Source: Massilia sp. WG5 (GTDB taxonomy: Bacteria; Pseudomonadota; Gammaproteobacteria; Burkholderiales; Burkholderiaceae_D). Taken from it: a stretch of DNA of 64,000 nucleotides. The DNA lies in NCBI RefSeq assembly GCF_001412595.2, contig NZ_CP012640.2, forward strand, positions 930,001 to 994,000. The letters are read 5' to 3'. The stretch's first letter is position 1. The number at the start of each line of letters is the position of its first letter. The notes under the pieces are model-generated. The model did no database searches, had not been told where the DNA came from, and saw nothing but the letters and a program-made list of their open reading frames with translations. The translations under genes were made by a program, and so were the position numbers. Shown here piece by piece: positions 33,433 to 45,746 of the stretch.

Positions 33433-34232
33433 GGCCGGAGCTCGTCCTTCAGCGCGGCCATCGCCATCTTCTCCACCAACCCTGGGGCGAGCAGTTTCAT
33501 CAGCCGCCCCAGCTTGCCCTTCGCCGTCATCACGACCTCGCGCTTGCGCCGCTCCATCCCGTCGGCGATCAGGCGTGCGCATTCCCGGACCGTCATCGCG
33601 CCCTCCTCGCGCAGGCCGCTGCTGCCCGCCTCCCGGCCCAGCGCATTGAAGCCGCGGTAGCGGATCCGGGTATCGACCACGCCCGGATAGGCGATCGTCA
33701 CCGACACCCCGGCGCCCTTCAGTTCCGCGCGCAGGGCCTCGAAGAAGCCGGTCATCGCGAACTTGCTGGCGCTGTAGGCGGTGCGCCCCGGCACGCCGAC
33801 CAGGCCGGCCAGCGAAGACACCGCGACGATCCGCCCCCGCGCCGCTTTCAGCCAGGGCAAGGCCGCCTGCGTGCACCACACGCTGCCCCACAGGTTGATG
33901 CGCATGAGCTCTTCGTACCAGCCGAGATCCGGCACCTCCTCGAACAGCGCGTGCGCCGAGCGGCCGGCATTGTTGACCAGCATGTCGATGCGGCCGAAGC
34001 GCCCGGCCGCGGCGGCGATGAGATGCCGGCACTGCTGCTGGTCGGCGACATCGGTGGGCACCGCCAGCGCCTGCGCGCCGAGGGCCGCGCACTCGCCGGC
34101 GACCTGCTCCAGCTTGTCGCGGTCGCGCGCGGCCAGCACCAGCGCGAGGCCCGCCCCGTCGCGGGCGGCCAGCTGGCGCGCGAGCTCGGCGCCGATCCCG
34201 TCCGAGCCGCCGGTGATCACCACCACCCGCAT
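33429..34232 (-). CDS. Short-chain dehydrogenase/reductase
   Basis: 267 residues of the classical SDR fold. The cofactor loop is TGGSDGIGAEL, followed by NNAG and the active-site Ser (AVSSLAG), Tyr and Lys (TAYSASKFAM), and PGVVDT after the catalytic region. It is probably NADP-dependent. The C-terminal basic stretch (RRKREVVMTAKGKLGRLMKLL) is typical of SDRs near membrane lipid genes (DltE/retinol-dehydrogenase-like). The start overlaps the stop of the SPFH gene by one base, so it is the last gene of the nfeD-qmcA-SDR group. The substrate is unknown. Confidence 0.85.
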   Translation of the reverse strand: MRVVVITGGSDGIGAELARQLAARDGAGLALVLAARDRDKLEQVAGECAALGAQALAVPTDVADQQQCRHLIAAAAGRFGRIDMLVNNAGRSAHALFEEVPDLGWYEELMRINLWGSVWCTQAALPWLKAARGRIVAVSSLAGLVGVPGRTAYSASKFAMTGFFEALRAELKGAGVSVTIAYPGVVDTRIRYRGFNALGREAGSSGLREEGAMTVRECARLIADGMERRKREVVMTAKGKLGRLMKLLAPGLVEKMAMAALKDELRP

Positions 34233-35152
34233 CAGCGCTCGGCCTTCACGATCTGCAGCGCGCTGGCGATCAGGCCGCTCATATTGCCCAGGTCGGCCGG
34301 TACGATGATGGAGTTGTTGGTCTTGGCCAGGTTGCCGAAGGCGCGCACATACTCTTCGGCCACGCGCAGGTTGACCGCGTCGATGCCACCGGGGCTGCGG
34401 ATCGCCTCGCCCACCTGGCGCAGGGCGGTCGCGCTGGCGTCGGCCAGGGCCACGATGGCGGTCGCCTCGCCCTGGGCGCGGTTGATCGACGCCTGCTTCT
34501 CGCCTTCGGAACGGGCGATCGCCGCCTCGCGCTCGCCGCTGGCGATATTGATCTGTTCCTGGCGCCGGCCTTCGGAGGCGGCGATCAGCGCGCGCTTCTC
34601 GCGCTCGGCGGTGATCTGGCGCTGCATCGCGTGCAGGATCTCGGCCGGCGGGGTCAGGTCCTTGATCTCGTAGCGCAGCACCTTCACGCCCCAGTTGGCC
34701 GCCGATTCGTCGATCGCGTTCACCACCGTCGTGTTGATGTGGTCGCGCTCCTCGAAGGTTTTATCCAGCTCCATGCGGCCGATCACGGAACGCAGCGTGG
34801 TCTGGGCCAGCTGCGTGATGGCCTGGATGTAGTTCGAGGAACCATACGACGCCCGCATGGCGTCGGTCACCTGGAAGTACAGGATGCCGTCCACCTGCAG
34901 CTGCGTGTTGTCCTTGGTGATGCAGACCTGGGGCGGCACGTCGAGCGGGATCTCCTTCAGGCTGTGCTTGTAGGCGATGCGGTCGATGAAGGGCACGACG
35001 ATGTTCAGGCCGGGCGCCAGCGTCGCATGGTACTTGCCGAGCCGCTCGACCACCCAGGCATGCTGCTGGGGCACCACGTTGATGGTCTTGATGACGAACA
35101 CCAAGGCAATGATGAAGATGACCAGCGCCACGGTACCGAAAGAGAATTCCAT
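34232..35152 (-). CDS. qmcA: SPFH/Band 7 membrane protein (QmcA / paraslipin type)
   Basis: 306 residues. An N-terminal membrane anchor (FGTVALVIFIIALVFVIK) is followed by the SPFH domain (VVPQQHAWVVERLGKYH ... VPFIDRIAYKHSLKEIPLDV, named by its ends) and a Glu/Ala-rich coiled-coil region (EILHAMQRQITAEREKRALI ... SEGEKQASINRAQGEA). It forms large membrane oligomers. The adjacent nfeD gene, 39 bases upstream in the transcript, is the usual partner. ATG 35152 follows AAGGGATGCTC; ATG 35158 is too close to the ribosome binding site. Confidence 0.9.
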   Translation of the reverse strand: MEFSFGTVALVIFIIALVFVIKTINVVPQQHAWVVERLGKYHATLAPGLNIVVPFIDRIAYKHSLKEIPLDVPPQVCITKDNTQLQVDGILYFQVTDAMRASYGSSNYIQAITQLAQTTLRSVIGRMELDKTFEERDHINTTVVNAIDESAANWGVKVLRYEIKDLTPPAEILHAMQRQITAEREKRALIAASEGRRQEQINIASGEREAAIARSEGEKQASINRAQGEATAIVALADASATALRQVGEAIRSPGGIDAVNLRVAEEYVRAFGNLAKTNNSIIVPADLGNMSGLIASALQIVKAER

Positions 35153-35191
35153 GAGCATCCCTTATAGATGAGTTGTTATGTGAAGCAAATC

Positions 35192-35626
35192 TTATGGATG
35201 GGACGCCGCATTGGCCACCACCAGCCGGCTGCCCAGCACCTCGACGATGCGGAACTCCCCGGCCTGCGGCGTCGCGCCCTGGCCCAGCTCGACATCCCAC
35301 AGCGCGCCGCGGTACATCACGCGCGCGCGGCCGTTGTCCCAGCCCGGCACGGTGACGCGCTGGCCGATGTCCATGTTCACGTTGCGGTCGCGCGAGGCGT
35401 CGTGCTTCGCCGGACGGCCGAAGCGCGAGCGGTGCAGCAGCGCGGTCGCCAGCACGCCGATGGCGGCCGCGGCGATGGTCTGCACCGGCCCGCCGGCCCC
35501 GGCCAGCGCCACGACCCCGCCGACCGCCAGTCCGATGGCAATCATCAACAGGTAGAAGGTCCCGGTGAACAGCTCCAGGATCACGAGCACGCCGGCTGCC
35601 ACGAGCCAGCCCATCCAGTCAGCCAT
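35192..35626 (-). CDS. NfeD family membrane protein
   Basis: 144 residues. Two or three membrane helices (GWLVAAGVLVILELFTG, LLMIAIGLAVGGVVALAG, IAAAAIGVLATALL) are followed by an OB-fold domain (IGQRVTVPGWDNGRARVMYRG, then LWDVEL and VLGSRLVV). It is the short NfeD form without the ClpP-like protease domain. It partners with the SPFH protein encoded next. The ATG at 35626 follows GGGAGAAAACC. Confidence 0.88.
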   Translation of the reverse strand: MADWMGWLVAAGVLVILELFTGTFYLLMIAIGLAVGGVVALAGAGGPVQTIAAAAIGVLATALLHRSRFGRPAKHDASRDRNVNMDIGQRVTVPGWDNGRARVMYRGALWDVELGQGATPQAGEFRIVEVLGSRLVVANAASHP

Positions 35627-35858
35627 GGTTTTCTCCCAAAAAGTCAAAAACCCCCGCCTCCCGGGACGGGTGACGAGGGTCAAACCTGTTCTGTGTCGTA
35701 TCGATGATAAATGACTTGAATAGACAATTCTCTACATCCAGTCTACCGTTTCTGGACAGAGAGTCAACATCGAGTGCTAAAACCAAGATGGGAGTAGGGT
35801 TTTTCACCGATTTTTGATACCATAAGGCAATCTTCCGTTTCCTTCCCGTCTTCTTTCC

Positions 35859-37025
35859 ATGTTGATCGTCGTAAGCCTGCTGCTGGTGACGATGGCTTTG
35901 TCCGCCGTCATGCTGCTCGTGCTGTCCTCGCTGCGCGATAGCGGGGCCCGCGGCATCCGCGAATGGTTCGCGGCGAACGCGATGGCGGTGGTGGCGATGC
36001 CGCTGTTCGCGGCGCGCGGCGCGCTGCCCGACGTGTGGTCGATCGAGGTCGCGAACACCCTGCTGCTCGGCACCACGGTGACGATGCTGGCCGGCTACCG
36101 GCGCCACCTGGCGCTGCCGGTGCCCTGGCGGCGCCTGGGCGCCACCGTCGTGCTGGGCCTGTTCCTGATCCTCGTGCTGCACCATGGCGTCGATTCGGTG
36201 GGCGGCCGCGTCGTCGCGATGTCGCTGCTGCACGCGACCCTGTGCCTGGAAATGGGATTGCTGCTGTCGCCGCAGCTGGGGCGCACCAAGCGCCGCTACC
36301 CGGTCCTGTTCACCGTCTGCGCCGCCTATGCCAACGCCGGCCTGCAGATCGTGCGTGCGCTGGTCTACGGCGCCCAGCTGGGCGGCGCTTCGATGCCATG
36401 GGAAGATGCGATCCTCAGCATGGTCTTCTTCTCGGCGGGCGCCCTGTCGCTGCCGGCGCTGACCCTGGGCGCGGTCATGATGGCGAACGGCGACCTGATC
36501 GCCCGCGCCCGGCATGCGGCCGACCACGATCACCTCACCGGGGCCTGCTCGCGCCGCGCCTTCTTCGAGCTGGCCGCGCGCGAGCAGGCGCGCACGCTGC
36601 GCCGCCGCAGCCCGCTGTCGCTGCTGCTGTTCGACGTCGACCACTTCAAGCGCATCAACGATACCCACGGCCACGCCACCGGCGACCGCGTGCTGGTCGA
36701 TATCGTCGAGCGCACCGGCGCGGTGGTGCGCAGCATCGACATCGTCGCCCGCCTGGGCGGCGAGGAATTCGCGGTGCTGCTGCCCGACACCGGCGCCGAC
36801 ACCGCGCTGCCGGTGGCCGAGCGCCTGCGCCACGGCCTGGACCGTTCGGCGGGCGACGGCGGCATCGGCTATACGGTCAGCATCGGCGTCGCCACCCTGC
36901 TCGCCGGAGAGACCATCGAAGGCATGCTGTCGCGCGCCGATGCCGCCCTGTACGCGGCCAAGGCCGGCGGACGCAACCTGGTGGTCGACGCCCGCGCGCT
37001 GCCGGCGCCGGCGCAAATGGCATAA
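35859..37025 (+). CDS. Membrane diguanylate cyclase (GGDEF)
   Basis: 388 residues. Six hydrophobic helices (residues 1-210) make an integral membrane sensor, followed by a GGDEF domain: DHDHLTGACSRRAFFE, LLFDVDHFKRINDTHGHATGD, active site RLGGEEFAVLLP and YTVSIGVATL, with SRADAALYAAKAGGRN at the end. The active site is intact (GGEEF). I see no RxxD inhibitory site five residues before it. It makes c-di-GMP. No clear ribosome binding site precedes the ATG; the upstream 170 bases are AT-richer and probably contain the promoter. Confidence 0.9.
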   Translation: MLIVVSLLLVTMALSAVMLLVLSSLRDSGARGIREWFAANAMAVVAMPLFAARGALPDVWSIEVANTLLLGTTVTMLAGYRRHLALPVPWRRLGATVVLGLFLILVLHHGVDSVGGRVVAMSLLHATLCLEMGLLLSPQLGRTKRRYPVLFTVCAAYANAGLQIVRALVYGAQLGGASMPWEDAILSMVFFSAGALSLPALTLGAVMMANGDLIARARHAADHDHLTGACSRRAFFELAAREQARTLRRRSPLSLLLFDVDHFKRINDTHGHATGDRVLVDIVERTGAVVRSIDIVARLGGEEFAVLLPDTGADTALPVAERLRHGLDRSAGDGGIGYTVSIGVATLLAGETIEGMLSRADAALYAAKAGGRNLVVDARALPAPAQMA

Positions 37026-37046
37026 ACGGTATATCGGAAACGACCC

Positions 37047-37379
37047 ATGCCCACGCTCGTCAAATACGCGGCGCTGTTCGCCCTCACGGCGCTGGCCGAA
37101 ATCGTCGGCTGCTACCTGCCCTGGCTGGTGTTGAAGGCGGGCAGGAGCGCCTGGCTGCTGGTGCCGGCCTGCGTCTCGCTGGCGCTGTTCGCCTGGCTGC
37201 TGACCCTGCATCCCAGCGCCGCCGGCCGCACCTATGCGGCCTACGGCGGCATGTACATCGCGGCGGCCCTGCTGTGGCTGCGCTTCGTCGACGGGGTCGC
37301 CCTGAGCCGCTACGACCTGCTCGGGGCCGGCCTGGCGCTGGCGGGGATGGCGGTGATCGCGCTGCAGCCGCAGGGCTGA
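37047..37379 (+). CDS. YnfA / UPF0060 family membrane protein
   Basis: 110 residues, four membrane helices, with the family pattern [55 protein letters not shown] (named by its ends) and a final helix ending in LQPQG. It is related to small multidrug resistance transporters; the function is not established. It lies 21 bases after the GGDEF gene. Confidence 0.92.
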   Translation: MPTLVKYAALFALTALAEIVGCYLPWLVLKAGRSAWLLVPACVSLALFAWLLTLHPSAAGRTYAAYGGMYIAAALLWLRFVDGVALSRYDLLGAGLALAGMAVIALQPQG

Positions 37380-37382
37380 GGC

Positions 37383-37421
37383 AAAAAGAAAAACCCCCGC
37401 GGGCCCGAAAGCCGGCGGGGG
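37383..37421 (-). terminator. Terminator of ppsA (possibly bidirectional)
   Basis: CCCCCGC and GCGGGGG arms form a GC-rich stem. On the minus strand it is followed by TTTTTCTTTTT, giving a strong terminator 20 bases after the ppsA stop. On the plus strand the stem could also end YnfA transcripts, though without a T run. Confidence 0.85.
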
Positions 37422-37440
37422 TTCCTTGCTCAGGCGCCGA

Positions 37441-39897
<2,457 letters not shown>

Positions 39898-40080
39898 GAT
39901 GAAACACCTTTTTTGATGATAGGGAACCTTTCGTGGCTTGTCTGGCCGGCGGGGCTTTCTTGTTATTCTGGCCGCCGTGCAGCACAATCCGTACATCCGT
40001 TGCCGAGCATTTTAACCTGCGTTTGTGCATCGCACCGTGCAACGGCTGCAACTTCGTCATCATATTAGCAAAAAGGCACC

Positions 40081-40929
40081 ATGACTCCCTTGAGCACCCC
40101 CGTCAATCCGAATGCCGCGCGCACCGTGTTCTTCGTGTCCGACGGCACCGGCATCACCGCCGAAACCTTCGGTCACGCGGTGCTGAGCCAGTTCGAAATG
40201 CGGTTCCGGCAGATCCGCCTGCCCTTCATCGATACCATGGAGAAAGCGTACGATGCGGCGCGCCGCATCAACGACGTCGCCCTGTCCGACAACCAGCGCC
40301 CGATCGTGTTCTCGACCCTGGTCAAGCACGACCTGTCGGCCGTGATCCGCGCCGCCCAGGGCATGCACATGGACCTGTTCCAGACCTTCGTCGCGCCGCT
40401 GGAGCAGGAACTGGGCGTGAAATCGACCCACACCATCGGCCGCATCCACAACGTGGTCGACAGCGAGGAATACAAGAGCCGGATCGAGGCGATCAACTTC
40501 TCGCTGGCCCACGACGACGGCCAGTCGCACAAGAACCTGGCCGATGCCGACGTGATCCTGGTCGGCGTGTCGCGCTCGGGCAAGACCCCGACCAGCCTTT
40601 ATCTTGCAATGCAATATGGAATCAAGGCCGCCAACTATCCGCTGATTCCGGACGACTTCGAGCGCGGCAGGCTGCCCTCGGCCCTGCCGCAGTTCAAGCA
40701 CAAGCTGTTCGGCCTGACGATCACGCCGGAGCGCCTGGCCGAGATCCGCAACGAGCGGCGCGCCGGCAGCAAATATGCGTCACTGGAAAACTGCCGCTAC
40801 GAGGTCAACGAGGCAGAGACGCTGATGCGGCGCGAGGGGATCCGCTGGCTGTCGTCGACGACCAAGTCGATCGAGGAGATCTCGACCACGATCCTGCAGG
40901 AGATCAAGCCGGATCGGCGGGAGTATTAA
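40081..40929 (+). CDS. ppsR: PEP synthase regulatory protein (bifunctional kinase/pyrophosphorylase)
   Basis: 282 residues of the DUF299 family. [14 protein letters not shown] at the N-terminus and the P-loop-like [16 protein letters not shown] (about residue 160) are diagnostic. C-terminal CRYEVNEAE and [14 protein letters not shown] are also typical. It inactivates PpsA by ADP-dependent threonine phosphorylation and reactivates it by phosphorolysis. It is transcribed divergently from ppsA. A long inverted-repeat element begins right after its stop. Confidence 0.95.
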   Translation: MTPLSTPVNPNAARTVFFVSDGTGITAETFGHAVLSQFEMRFRQIRLPFIDTMEKAYDAARRINDVALSDNQRPIVFSTLVKHDLSAVIRAAQGMHMDLFQTFVAPLEQELGVKSTHTIGRIHNVVDSEEYKSRIEAINFSLAHDDGQSHKNLADADVILVGVSRSGKTPTSLYLAMQYGIKAANYPLIPDDFERGRLPSALPQFKHKLFGLTITPERLAEIRNERRAGSKYASLENCRYEVNEAETLMRREGIRWLSSTTKSIEEISTTILQEIKPDRREY

Positions 40930-40931
40930 GA

Positions 40932-41088
40932 GAGGGGTCAGAGTCCGGTGTTGGTTTTAGAGGGACTCTGACCCCGGTGGTCAGTGGCGGCTTGACGGCG
41001 GCACGCGGCGGCCGCGTAGCGAAGTTGAGCCGCCACTACCCACCGGGGTCAGAGTCCCTTTAAAAGCAACACCGGACTCTGACCCCTC
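40932..41088. repeat. 157-bp inverted-repeat element with GGGGTCAGAGTCC ends (REPIN-like)
   Basis: The left arm (from 40932) starts GAGGGGTCAGAGTCCGGTGT and runs through GGGACTCTGACCCCGGTGG to AGTGGCGGCTTGA. The right arm, read on the other strand from 41088, is nearly identical over about 64 bases (GAGGGGTCAGAGTCCGGTGT ... GGGACTCTGACCCCGGTGGG ... AGTGGCGGCTCAA). Each arm itself contains a smaller palindrome (GGGGTCAGAGTCC / GGACTCTGACCCC), so the element is a palindrome of palindromes. It lies between convergent ppsR and the EAL gene. Such ends are typical of elements mobilised by REP-associated (IS200-like) transposases; none is in the window. Confidence 0.8.
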
Positions 41089-41099
41089 GTTAACCCCTA

Positions 41100-42311
41100 T
41101 TAAAAGAAATGCCGCCAGTCTTCCAGCCACCCCGGAAACGCGCTCGCCTCCATCGGGTTGGCAATGTGGTAGCCCTGCGCATAGGTGCAGCCCAGCCCCT
41201 GCAGGAAGTCCCAGTCCTGGCGCGTCTCGACGCCGACCGCGACCGACATGCGGTCCAGGCTGTGCGCCAGGCCGAGGCAGGATTTCAGCACCGTGCCGAG
41301 CGGGCGCTTCTTCGAGGCGCCGTCGACGAAGGAGCGGTCGATCTTCAGCTCCGAGAACGGAATCCGCGCCAGCAGCTGCAGGTTGGAACGGCCGGTGCCG
41401 TAGTCGTCGATCGCCAGGCCGAATCCCATCATGCGCAGGCGCACCAGGCGTTCGATGAAGTCGACATCGAATTTCAGGATCGACGATTCAGTGATCTCGA
41501 AGCTCAGGTAATCCGGCAGCACGCCGTGGCGCTTCATGCAGGATTGAACCTGGCGGATGAAGTTCGGATTCGCCAGCGTCTCGGCCGCCAGGTTCAGCGA
41601 GATCGAGATCGGGATCCCCTGGTCGTGGTACTGGCGGCAGCGTTCGACCGACAGCTCGATCATGGTCCAGTCGAGGAAATCGATCCGGTTGTTCTGCTCC
41701 AGCGCGTCGATGAAGGCGGCCGGGCCCAGCACGCCGTGCTCCGGATGGCGCCAGCGCGCGAAGGTCTCCAGGCCCTTCACCTGGCCGGTGGCCAGCTCGA
41801 TCTTGGGCTGGAAGAAGGGTTCGAACTGGCGCTGCTGGAGGCCGACGCCGACTTCGGCGAAGCTGAAGGCCGGCGAGCTCGCGCCCGCGCGCGGACGTGC
41901 GGGCGGCTGGAAGTTGTCGAGCACGGCCTTGAGCTTGGCGCTGGTGACCGGCTTGGCCACGGTACCCAGCAGGTCGACGCCATAGGCCTGGGCCAGGGTC
42001 TCGACCGAGAACAGGACGCCGGCCGGCTGGGCGCCGATCACGATCAGGCGCACGCTCGACTTGAGCGCGGCGATCGCGCGCAGCAGCTCCAGGCCGTCCA
42101 TGCCGCCCAGGGCCAGGTCGACGACGGCGACGTCGATCTTCGGCGTGAAGCCGGCCTGCAGGGTGCGCAGCGCGGTCGGGCCGTCGGGCACGTCGGTGAC
42201 GCGGCTGGCGCCGAGCTGGCCGAGCGCCTCGATCAGCGCGCGGCGCTGCACCGGTTCGGCTTCCGCCACCAGAAAATGTAGGTTCTGTAACGCTGACTGC
42301 ATCGTGTCCAT
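41100..42311 (-). CDS. Response-regulator EAL-domain protein (c-di-GMP phosphodiesterase-like)
   Basis: 403 residues. A receiver domain (1-130) with phospho-Asp in AVVDLALGGMDG and Lys in TVAKPVTS is followed by an EAL domain from about 150. The signature EALxRW reads ETFARW, keeping the metal-binding Glu. The other catalytic positions look intact: LNLAAETL (Asn), FEITESS, IDDYGTGRS, LKIDRSFV and VGVETRQDW. So it may still hydrolyse c-di-GMP. The N-terminal acidic pair of the receiver is AEAE instead of DD. The ATG at 42311 follows GGGAGTCAAG. No partner kinase is adjacent. Confidence 0.85.
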   Translation of the reverse strand: MDTMQSALQNLHFLVAEAEPVQRRALIEALGQLGASRVTDVPDGPTALRTLQAGFTPKIDVAVVDLALGGMDGLELLRAIAALKSSVRLIVIGAQPAGVLFSVETLAQAYGVDLLGTVAKPVTSAKLKAVLDNFQPPARPRAGASSPAFSFAEVGVGLQQRQFEPFFQPKIELATGQVKGLETFARWRHPEHGVLGPAAFIDALEQNNRIDFLDWTMIELSVERCRQYHDQGIPISISLNLAAETLANPNFIRQVQSCMKRHGVLPDYLSFEITESSILKFDVDFIERLVRLRMMGFGLAIDDYGTGRSNLQLLARIPFSELKIDRSFVDGASKKRPLGTVLKSCLGLAHSLDRMSVAVGVETRQDWDFLQGLGCTYAQGYHIANPMEASAFPGWLEDWRHFF

Positions 42312-42360
42312 CTTGACTCCCTTGCCCAAACGCAAGAGTAACCCGTGCGGCCGGTGCCGT

Positions 42361-43155
42361 CTATGCCCGTTGCTGCCGTTGCTGCCGCAACTGCTCGAAA
42401 AAACACACTGCGGCGCAGGCGGCGACGTTCAGGGACTCGACCTGGCCGGCGTGCGGCACCGCCACGCGGCGGCTGGCCAGGTTCAGCAGGGTATCGGACA
42501 CGCCCTGCCCTTCGTGGCCCAGCACCCAGGCCACCGGGCCGGCCAGTTCCACGTCGTACAGGCATTCGGCGGCATAGCCGCTGGTCGCCAGCACCGGGAT
42601 GGCGGCCCCGCGCACCAGGGCCGCGAGGTCCACGTTCTCGTAGATCTCCAGCACGAAATGGGCGCCCATCGCCGCGCGCAGCACCTTGGGCGACCAGCAG
42701 AAGGCGGTGCCCGGGCTGCACCAGACCTGGCGGATCCCGGCTGCGCCGGCGCTGCGCAGGATCGAGCCGACGTTGCCCGGGTCCTGGACGCCGTCCAGCA
42801 GCACCGCCGATTCGGCCAGCACTTGCGGCGCCTGCGGCGACGGCGTATCGACCACGAACACCAGGCTGACGCCGTGCTCGACCTGGCTGATGGCGCCGAA
42901 CAGCGCCTCCGGCAGCGCCGTCACGGGACCGCGCGCCGCTTCGACGCGCTCGACGATGGCGGCGACTTCCGGATTGGCCAGGGCGTCCTCGGACACCACG
43001 CAGTGCGCCGGCAGGCCACGCAGGTCCAGCCACGACTGGCACAGGTGCACGCCGTCCAGCAGCGAGCGGCCGGCCTTGCGGCGCGCCTGCGAGCTGGTGG
43101 CGAGCTGTTTCAGGTCCTTGTAGAAGGGGTTGTCGCGCGAGCTGACGGTCTTCAT
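42361..43155 (-). CDS. SpoU/TrmH-family RNA 2'-O-methyltransferase
   Basis: 264 residues. An N-terminal substrate-binding domain ([25 protein letters not shown]-like [11 protein letters not shown]) precedes the SPOUT knot domain, with motif 1 [18 protein letters not shown], motif 2 [11 protein letters not shown] and motif 3 [15 protein letters not shown]. It uses S-adenosylmethionine to methylate a ribose in rRNA or tRNA; the target is not predictable. It overlaps rnhB (ATGA), so it is the tail gene of the lpx-rnhB operon. Confidence 0.93.
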   Translation of the reverse strand: MKTVSSRDNPFYKDLKQLATSSQARRKAGRSLLDGVHLCQSWLDLRGLPAHCVVSEDALANPEVAAIVERVEAARGPVTALPEALFGAISQVEHGVSLVFVVDTPSPQAPQVLAESAVLLDGVQDPGNVGSILRSAGAAGIRQVWCSPGTAFCWSPKVLRAAMGAHFVLEIYENVDLAALVRGAAIPVLATSGYAAECLYDVELAGPVAWVLGHEGQGVSDTLLNLASRRVAVPHAGQVESLNVAACAAVCFFEQLRQQRQQRA

Positions 43156-43805
43156 GCAAAATCCAGAAGATCAGCCTGCAGCAACGCGCGCACCGGCGCG
43201 AAGGAACGGCGGTGCACCGGGCACGGGCCGTGCAGGCGCAGGCGCTCCAGGTGCAGCGCGGTCGAATAGCCCTTGTGCTGGTCGAAGGCGTACTGCGGAT
43301 AGGCGTCGTGCAGCGCCACCAGGGCGGCGTCGCGCGCGGTCTTGGCCAGGATCGAGGCGGCCGAGATGGCATGCACCTTGTCGTCGCCCTCGACCACGGC
43401 GTGGGCGCGGATCGGCGCCATGAGCTGCGGACAGCGGTTGCCGTCGATCAGGGCGATGGTCGGCATGGTGGCCAGCTGCTCGACCGCGCGACGCATCGCC
43501 AGCATGGTCGCCTGCAGGATGTTCAGGGTGTCGATCTCGAGGTGCGAGCACTCGGCGACGGCCCAGGCCAGCGCCCGCTCCCTGATGATCGGCGCCAGCT
43601 CGTCGCGGCGCGCCTCGGTCAGCTTCTTGGAATCGCGCAGTCCCTCGATCGGCCGTTTCGGGTCGAGGATCACGGCGGCGGCATAGACCGGGCCGGCCAG
43701 CGGACCGCGCCCGGCCTCGTCCACGCCGCAGACGATGTCGACGGTGGTGAACGGGCGGCCGCGGGTGGGCAGGCCGGGATAAAAATCGAACTTCTTCTTG
43801 CTCAT
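43152..43805 (-). CDS. rnhB: Ribonuclease HII
   Basis: 217 residues. It removes RNA from RNA-DNA hybrids and single ribonucleotides. The catalytic acids are in [16 protein letters not shown] (Asp-Glu), ALIDGN and, later, the Asp of [26 protein letters not shown] and the tail [12 protein letters not shown] are diagnostic. Overlaps of 4 bases with lpxB upstream and the methyltransferase downstream place it in one operon. Confidence 0.96.
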   Translation of the reverse strand: MSKKKFDFYPGLPTRGRPFTTVDIVCGVDEAGRGPLAGPVYAAAVILDPKRPIEGLRDSKKLTEARRDELAPIIRERALAWAVAECSHLEIDTLNILQATMLAMRRAVEQLATMPTIALIDGNRCPQLMAPIRAHAVVEGDDKVHAISAASILAKTARDAALVALHDAYPQYAFDQHKGYSTALHLERLRLHGPCPVHRRSFAPVRALLQADLLDFA

Positions 43806-44974
43806 CTCTTCAATCCAATGACTTCGAGGACCGCACGGCTGCTCTCCTCGGCACTGTTGCGCAGCAGGCTGTGGTGCATGTCCAGGAAGCGCTGCTGCAG
43901 GCGCGTCCGGTTGGCCTCGTCCGTCAGCTGGAACCAGACCGCATCGGCCAGCTTGTCGGGCGTGGCCGCGTGCTGCAGGAATTCCGGCACCACGAACTCG
44001 CGCGCCAGGATGTTCGGCAGCCCGATCCACGGCAGGTAGCCCATGTGACGCATGATCTCCCAGGAGGCGCGCATGACCTTGTACGCGATCACCATCGGCT
44101 TCTTGTACAGCGCCACTTCCAGGGTCGCCGTGCCGGAGGCCGCCAGCACCGCGTCCGCCGCGGCGATCGCCGCGTGCGACTGGCCGTCGATCAGCTCGAG
44201 GGGGACGTCGGACAGCCCGGCTTTCGCCACCAGGTCCATAAAATACGCCTTCTGGCGTTCGCCCGCCATCGGCGCGATGAAGCGGACGCCCGGGTCGCGC
44301 CGGGCCAGCAGCTTCACGGCGCCGGCGAAGGGCTCGGCCAGGTACTTGATCTCGGCCATGCGGCTGCCCGGCATCACGGTCACGAGCTTCGCATCGGCCG
44401 GAATGCCGAGCTGGCGGCGCGCGCCTTCGACGTCGGGCGCCAGCGGGATCTGCTCGGCCAGCGGATGGCCGATATAGGTCGCCGGTACGCCGGCCTTGCG
44501 GTAGATCTCTTCTTCGAACGGGAAGATCAGCAGCATGTGCGAGACCGCGCGCTGGATCTTCTTGATGCGCCCGCCGCGCCAGGCCCAGATCTGCGGGCCG
44601 ACGAAGTGCAGGGTCGGAATCCCGGCGGCGCGCAGCTGCTCTTCCAGCCCGAGGTTGAAGCCGGGGTAGTCGGCGCCGATGAAGGCGGCCGGCCGCTCGG
44701 CGATCAGGCGGTCGCGCAGGCGGTTCTGGATGCCCTTCAGTTCGCGGTAGCGGGGAATCACTTCGAACAGGCCGCGCACGGTGAGGGTGTCCATCGGCAC
44801 GCTTGAGACCAGCCCCTGCTCCAGCATGCGCGGTCCGCCGATGCCGCTGAAGCGTACCTCCGGCAGGTGCGCATGCAGGCCCGCCATCAAACGCGCGGCC
44901 AGCATGTCGCCGGAGACCTCGCCGGCCACCAGCGACAAGTGGACCGGGGCGCTGTTCTCAGCGGACGATGCCAC
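43802..44974 (-). CDS. lpxB: Lipid-A-disaccharide synthase
   Basis: 390 residues of the GT19 family. It joins UDP-2,3-diacylglucosamine with lipid X. Signatures are [16 protein letters not shown] near the N-terminus, [47 protein letters not shown] and MPGSRMAEI. The start is GTG 44974, which overlaps the end of lpxA by 17 bases; no ATG fits the family N-terminus, and no clear ribosome binding site is seen, so coupling to lpxA is likely. Confidence 0.95.
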   Translation of the reverse strand: MASSAENSAPVHLSLVAGEVSGDMLAARLMAGLHAHLPEVRFSGIGGPRMLEQGLVSSVPMDTLTVRGLFEVIPRYRELKGIQNRLRDRLIAERPAAFIGADYPGFNLGLEEQLRAAGIPTLHFVGPQIWAWRGGRIKKIQRAVSHMLLIFPFEEEIYRKAGVPATYIGHPLAEQIPLAPDVEGARRQLGIPADAKLVTVMPGSRMAEIKYLAEPFAGAVKLLARRDPGVRFIAPMAGERQKAYFMDLVAKAGLSDVPLELIDGQSHAAIAAADAVLAASGTATLEVALYKKPMVIAYKVMRASWEIMRHMGYLPWIGLPNILAREFVVPEFLQHAATPDKLADAVWFQLTDEANRTRLQQRFLDMHHSLLRNSAEESSRAVLEVIGLKR

Positions 44975-45746
44975 GGGTGGAGGTAACGAGGAAGTCGAGC
45001 ATGGCCTGGATCTGCGCGGCGCCCTCGCCGCCCTCGGCCGCCTCCTCCGCCATCTGCGCCTTGGCTTCTTCCAGCGTCTTGCCGGAACGGTAGATGGTCT
45101 TGTAGGCCGCGCGGACGGCGTTGATCTGCTCGCGCGTGAAGCCGCGGCGCTTCAGGCCTTCGATGTTCACGCCGTGCGCCTCGGCCGGGTTGCCCGACAC
45201 CAGCACATAGGGCGGCACGTCCTGGGTCAGGCTGGTGTACATGCCGATGAAGGCGTGCGCGCCGATCTTGCAGAACTGGTGCACGCCGCAGTAGCCCGAC
45301 AGGATCGCCCAGTCGCCCACGTGGACGTGGCCGGCCAGCTGTGCATTGTTCGAGAAGATCGTGTTGCTGCCGACCTGGCAGTCGTGCGCCAGGTGGACGT
45401 AGGCCGAGATCCAGTTGTCGTCGCCCAGGCGGGTCACGCCGGCGTCCTGGGTCGTGCCCAGGTTGAAGGTGACGAACTCGCGGATGGTGTTGCGGTCGCC
45501 GACTTCGAGGCGGGTCGGCTCGCCGGCCCACTTCTTGTCCTGCGGCGCCGCGCCCAGCGAGGCGAACTGGAAGATCCGGTTTTCCTTGCCGATCGTGGTG
45601 TGCCCTTCGATGACGACGTGCGGGCCGACCACGGTGCCGGCGCCGATCTGCACGTGCGGACCGATGATCGAATACGGGCCGACCTCGACCGAGCTGTCCA
45701 GCCGGGCCTTCGGATCGACGATCGCGGTCGAGTGAATCCTGCTCAT
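44958..45746 (-). CDS. lpxA: UDP-N-acetylglucosamine acyltransferase
   Basis: 262 residues. A left-handed parallel beta-helix of hexapeptide repeats ([19 protein letters not shown] onward) is followed by a C-terminal helical domain. The catalytic His is in [28 protein letters not shown] is a further conserved coil. It is the first enzyme of lipid A synthesis. It overlaps fabZ by one base (TGATG). Confidence 0.96.
   Translation of the reverse strand: MSRIHSTAIVDPKARLDSSVEVGPYSIIGPHVQIGAGTVVGPHVVIEGHTTIGKENRIFQFASLGAAPQDKKWAGEPTRLEVGDRNTIREFVTFNLGTTQDAGVTRLGDDNWISAYVHLAHDCQVGSNTIFSNNAQLAGHVHVGDWAILSGYCGVHQFCKIGAHAFIGMYTSLTQDVPPYVLVSGNPAEAHGVNIEGLKRRGFTREQINAVRAAYKTIYRSGKTLEEAKAQMAEEAAEGGEGAAQIQAMLDFLVTSTRGIVR

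Noticed and set aside
31204..34092. A 962-codon minus-strand open frame opposite the TonB receptor
   Set aside because: Shadow frame with no start signal or motif; it also crosses the short-chain dehydrogenase in a wrong frame.
35640..35675. A terminator-like CCCCCGCC/GGGACGGG stretch upstream of the nfeD gene
   Set aside because: The pairing is short and interrupted, and no minus-strand gene lies upstream that it could end.
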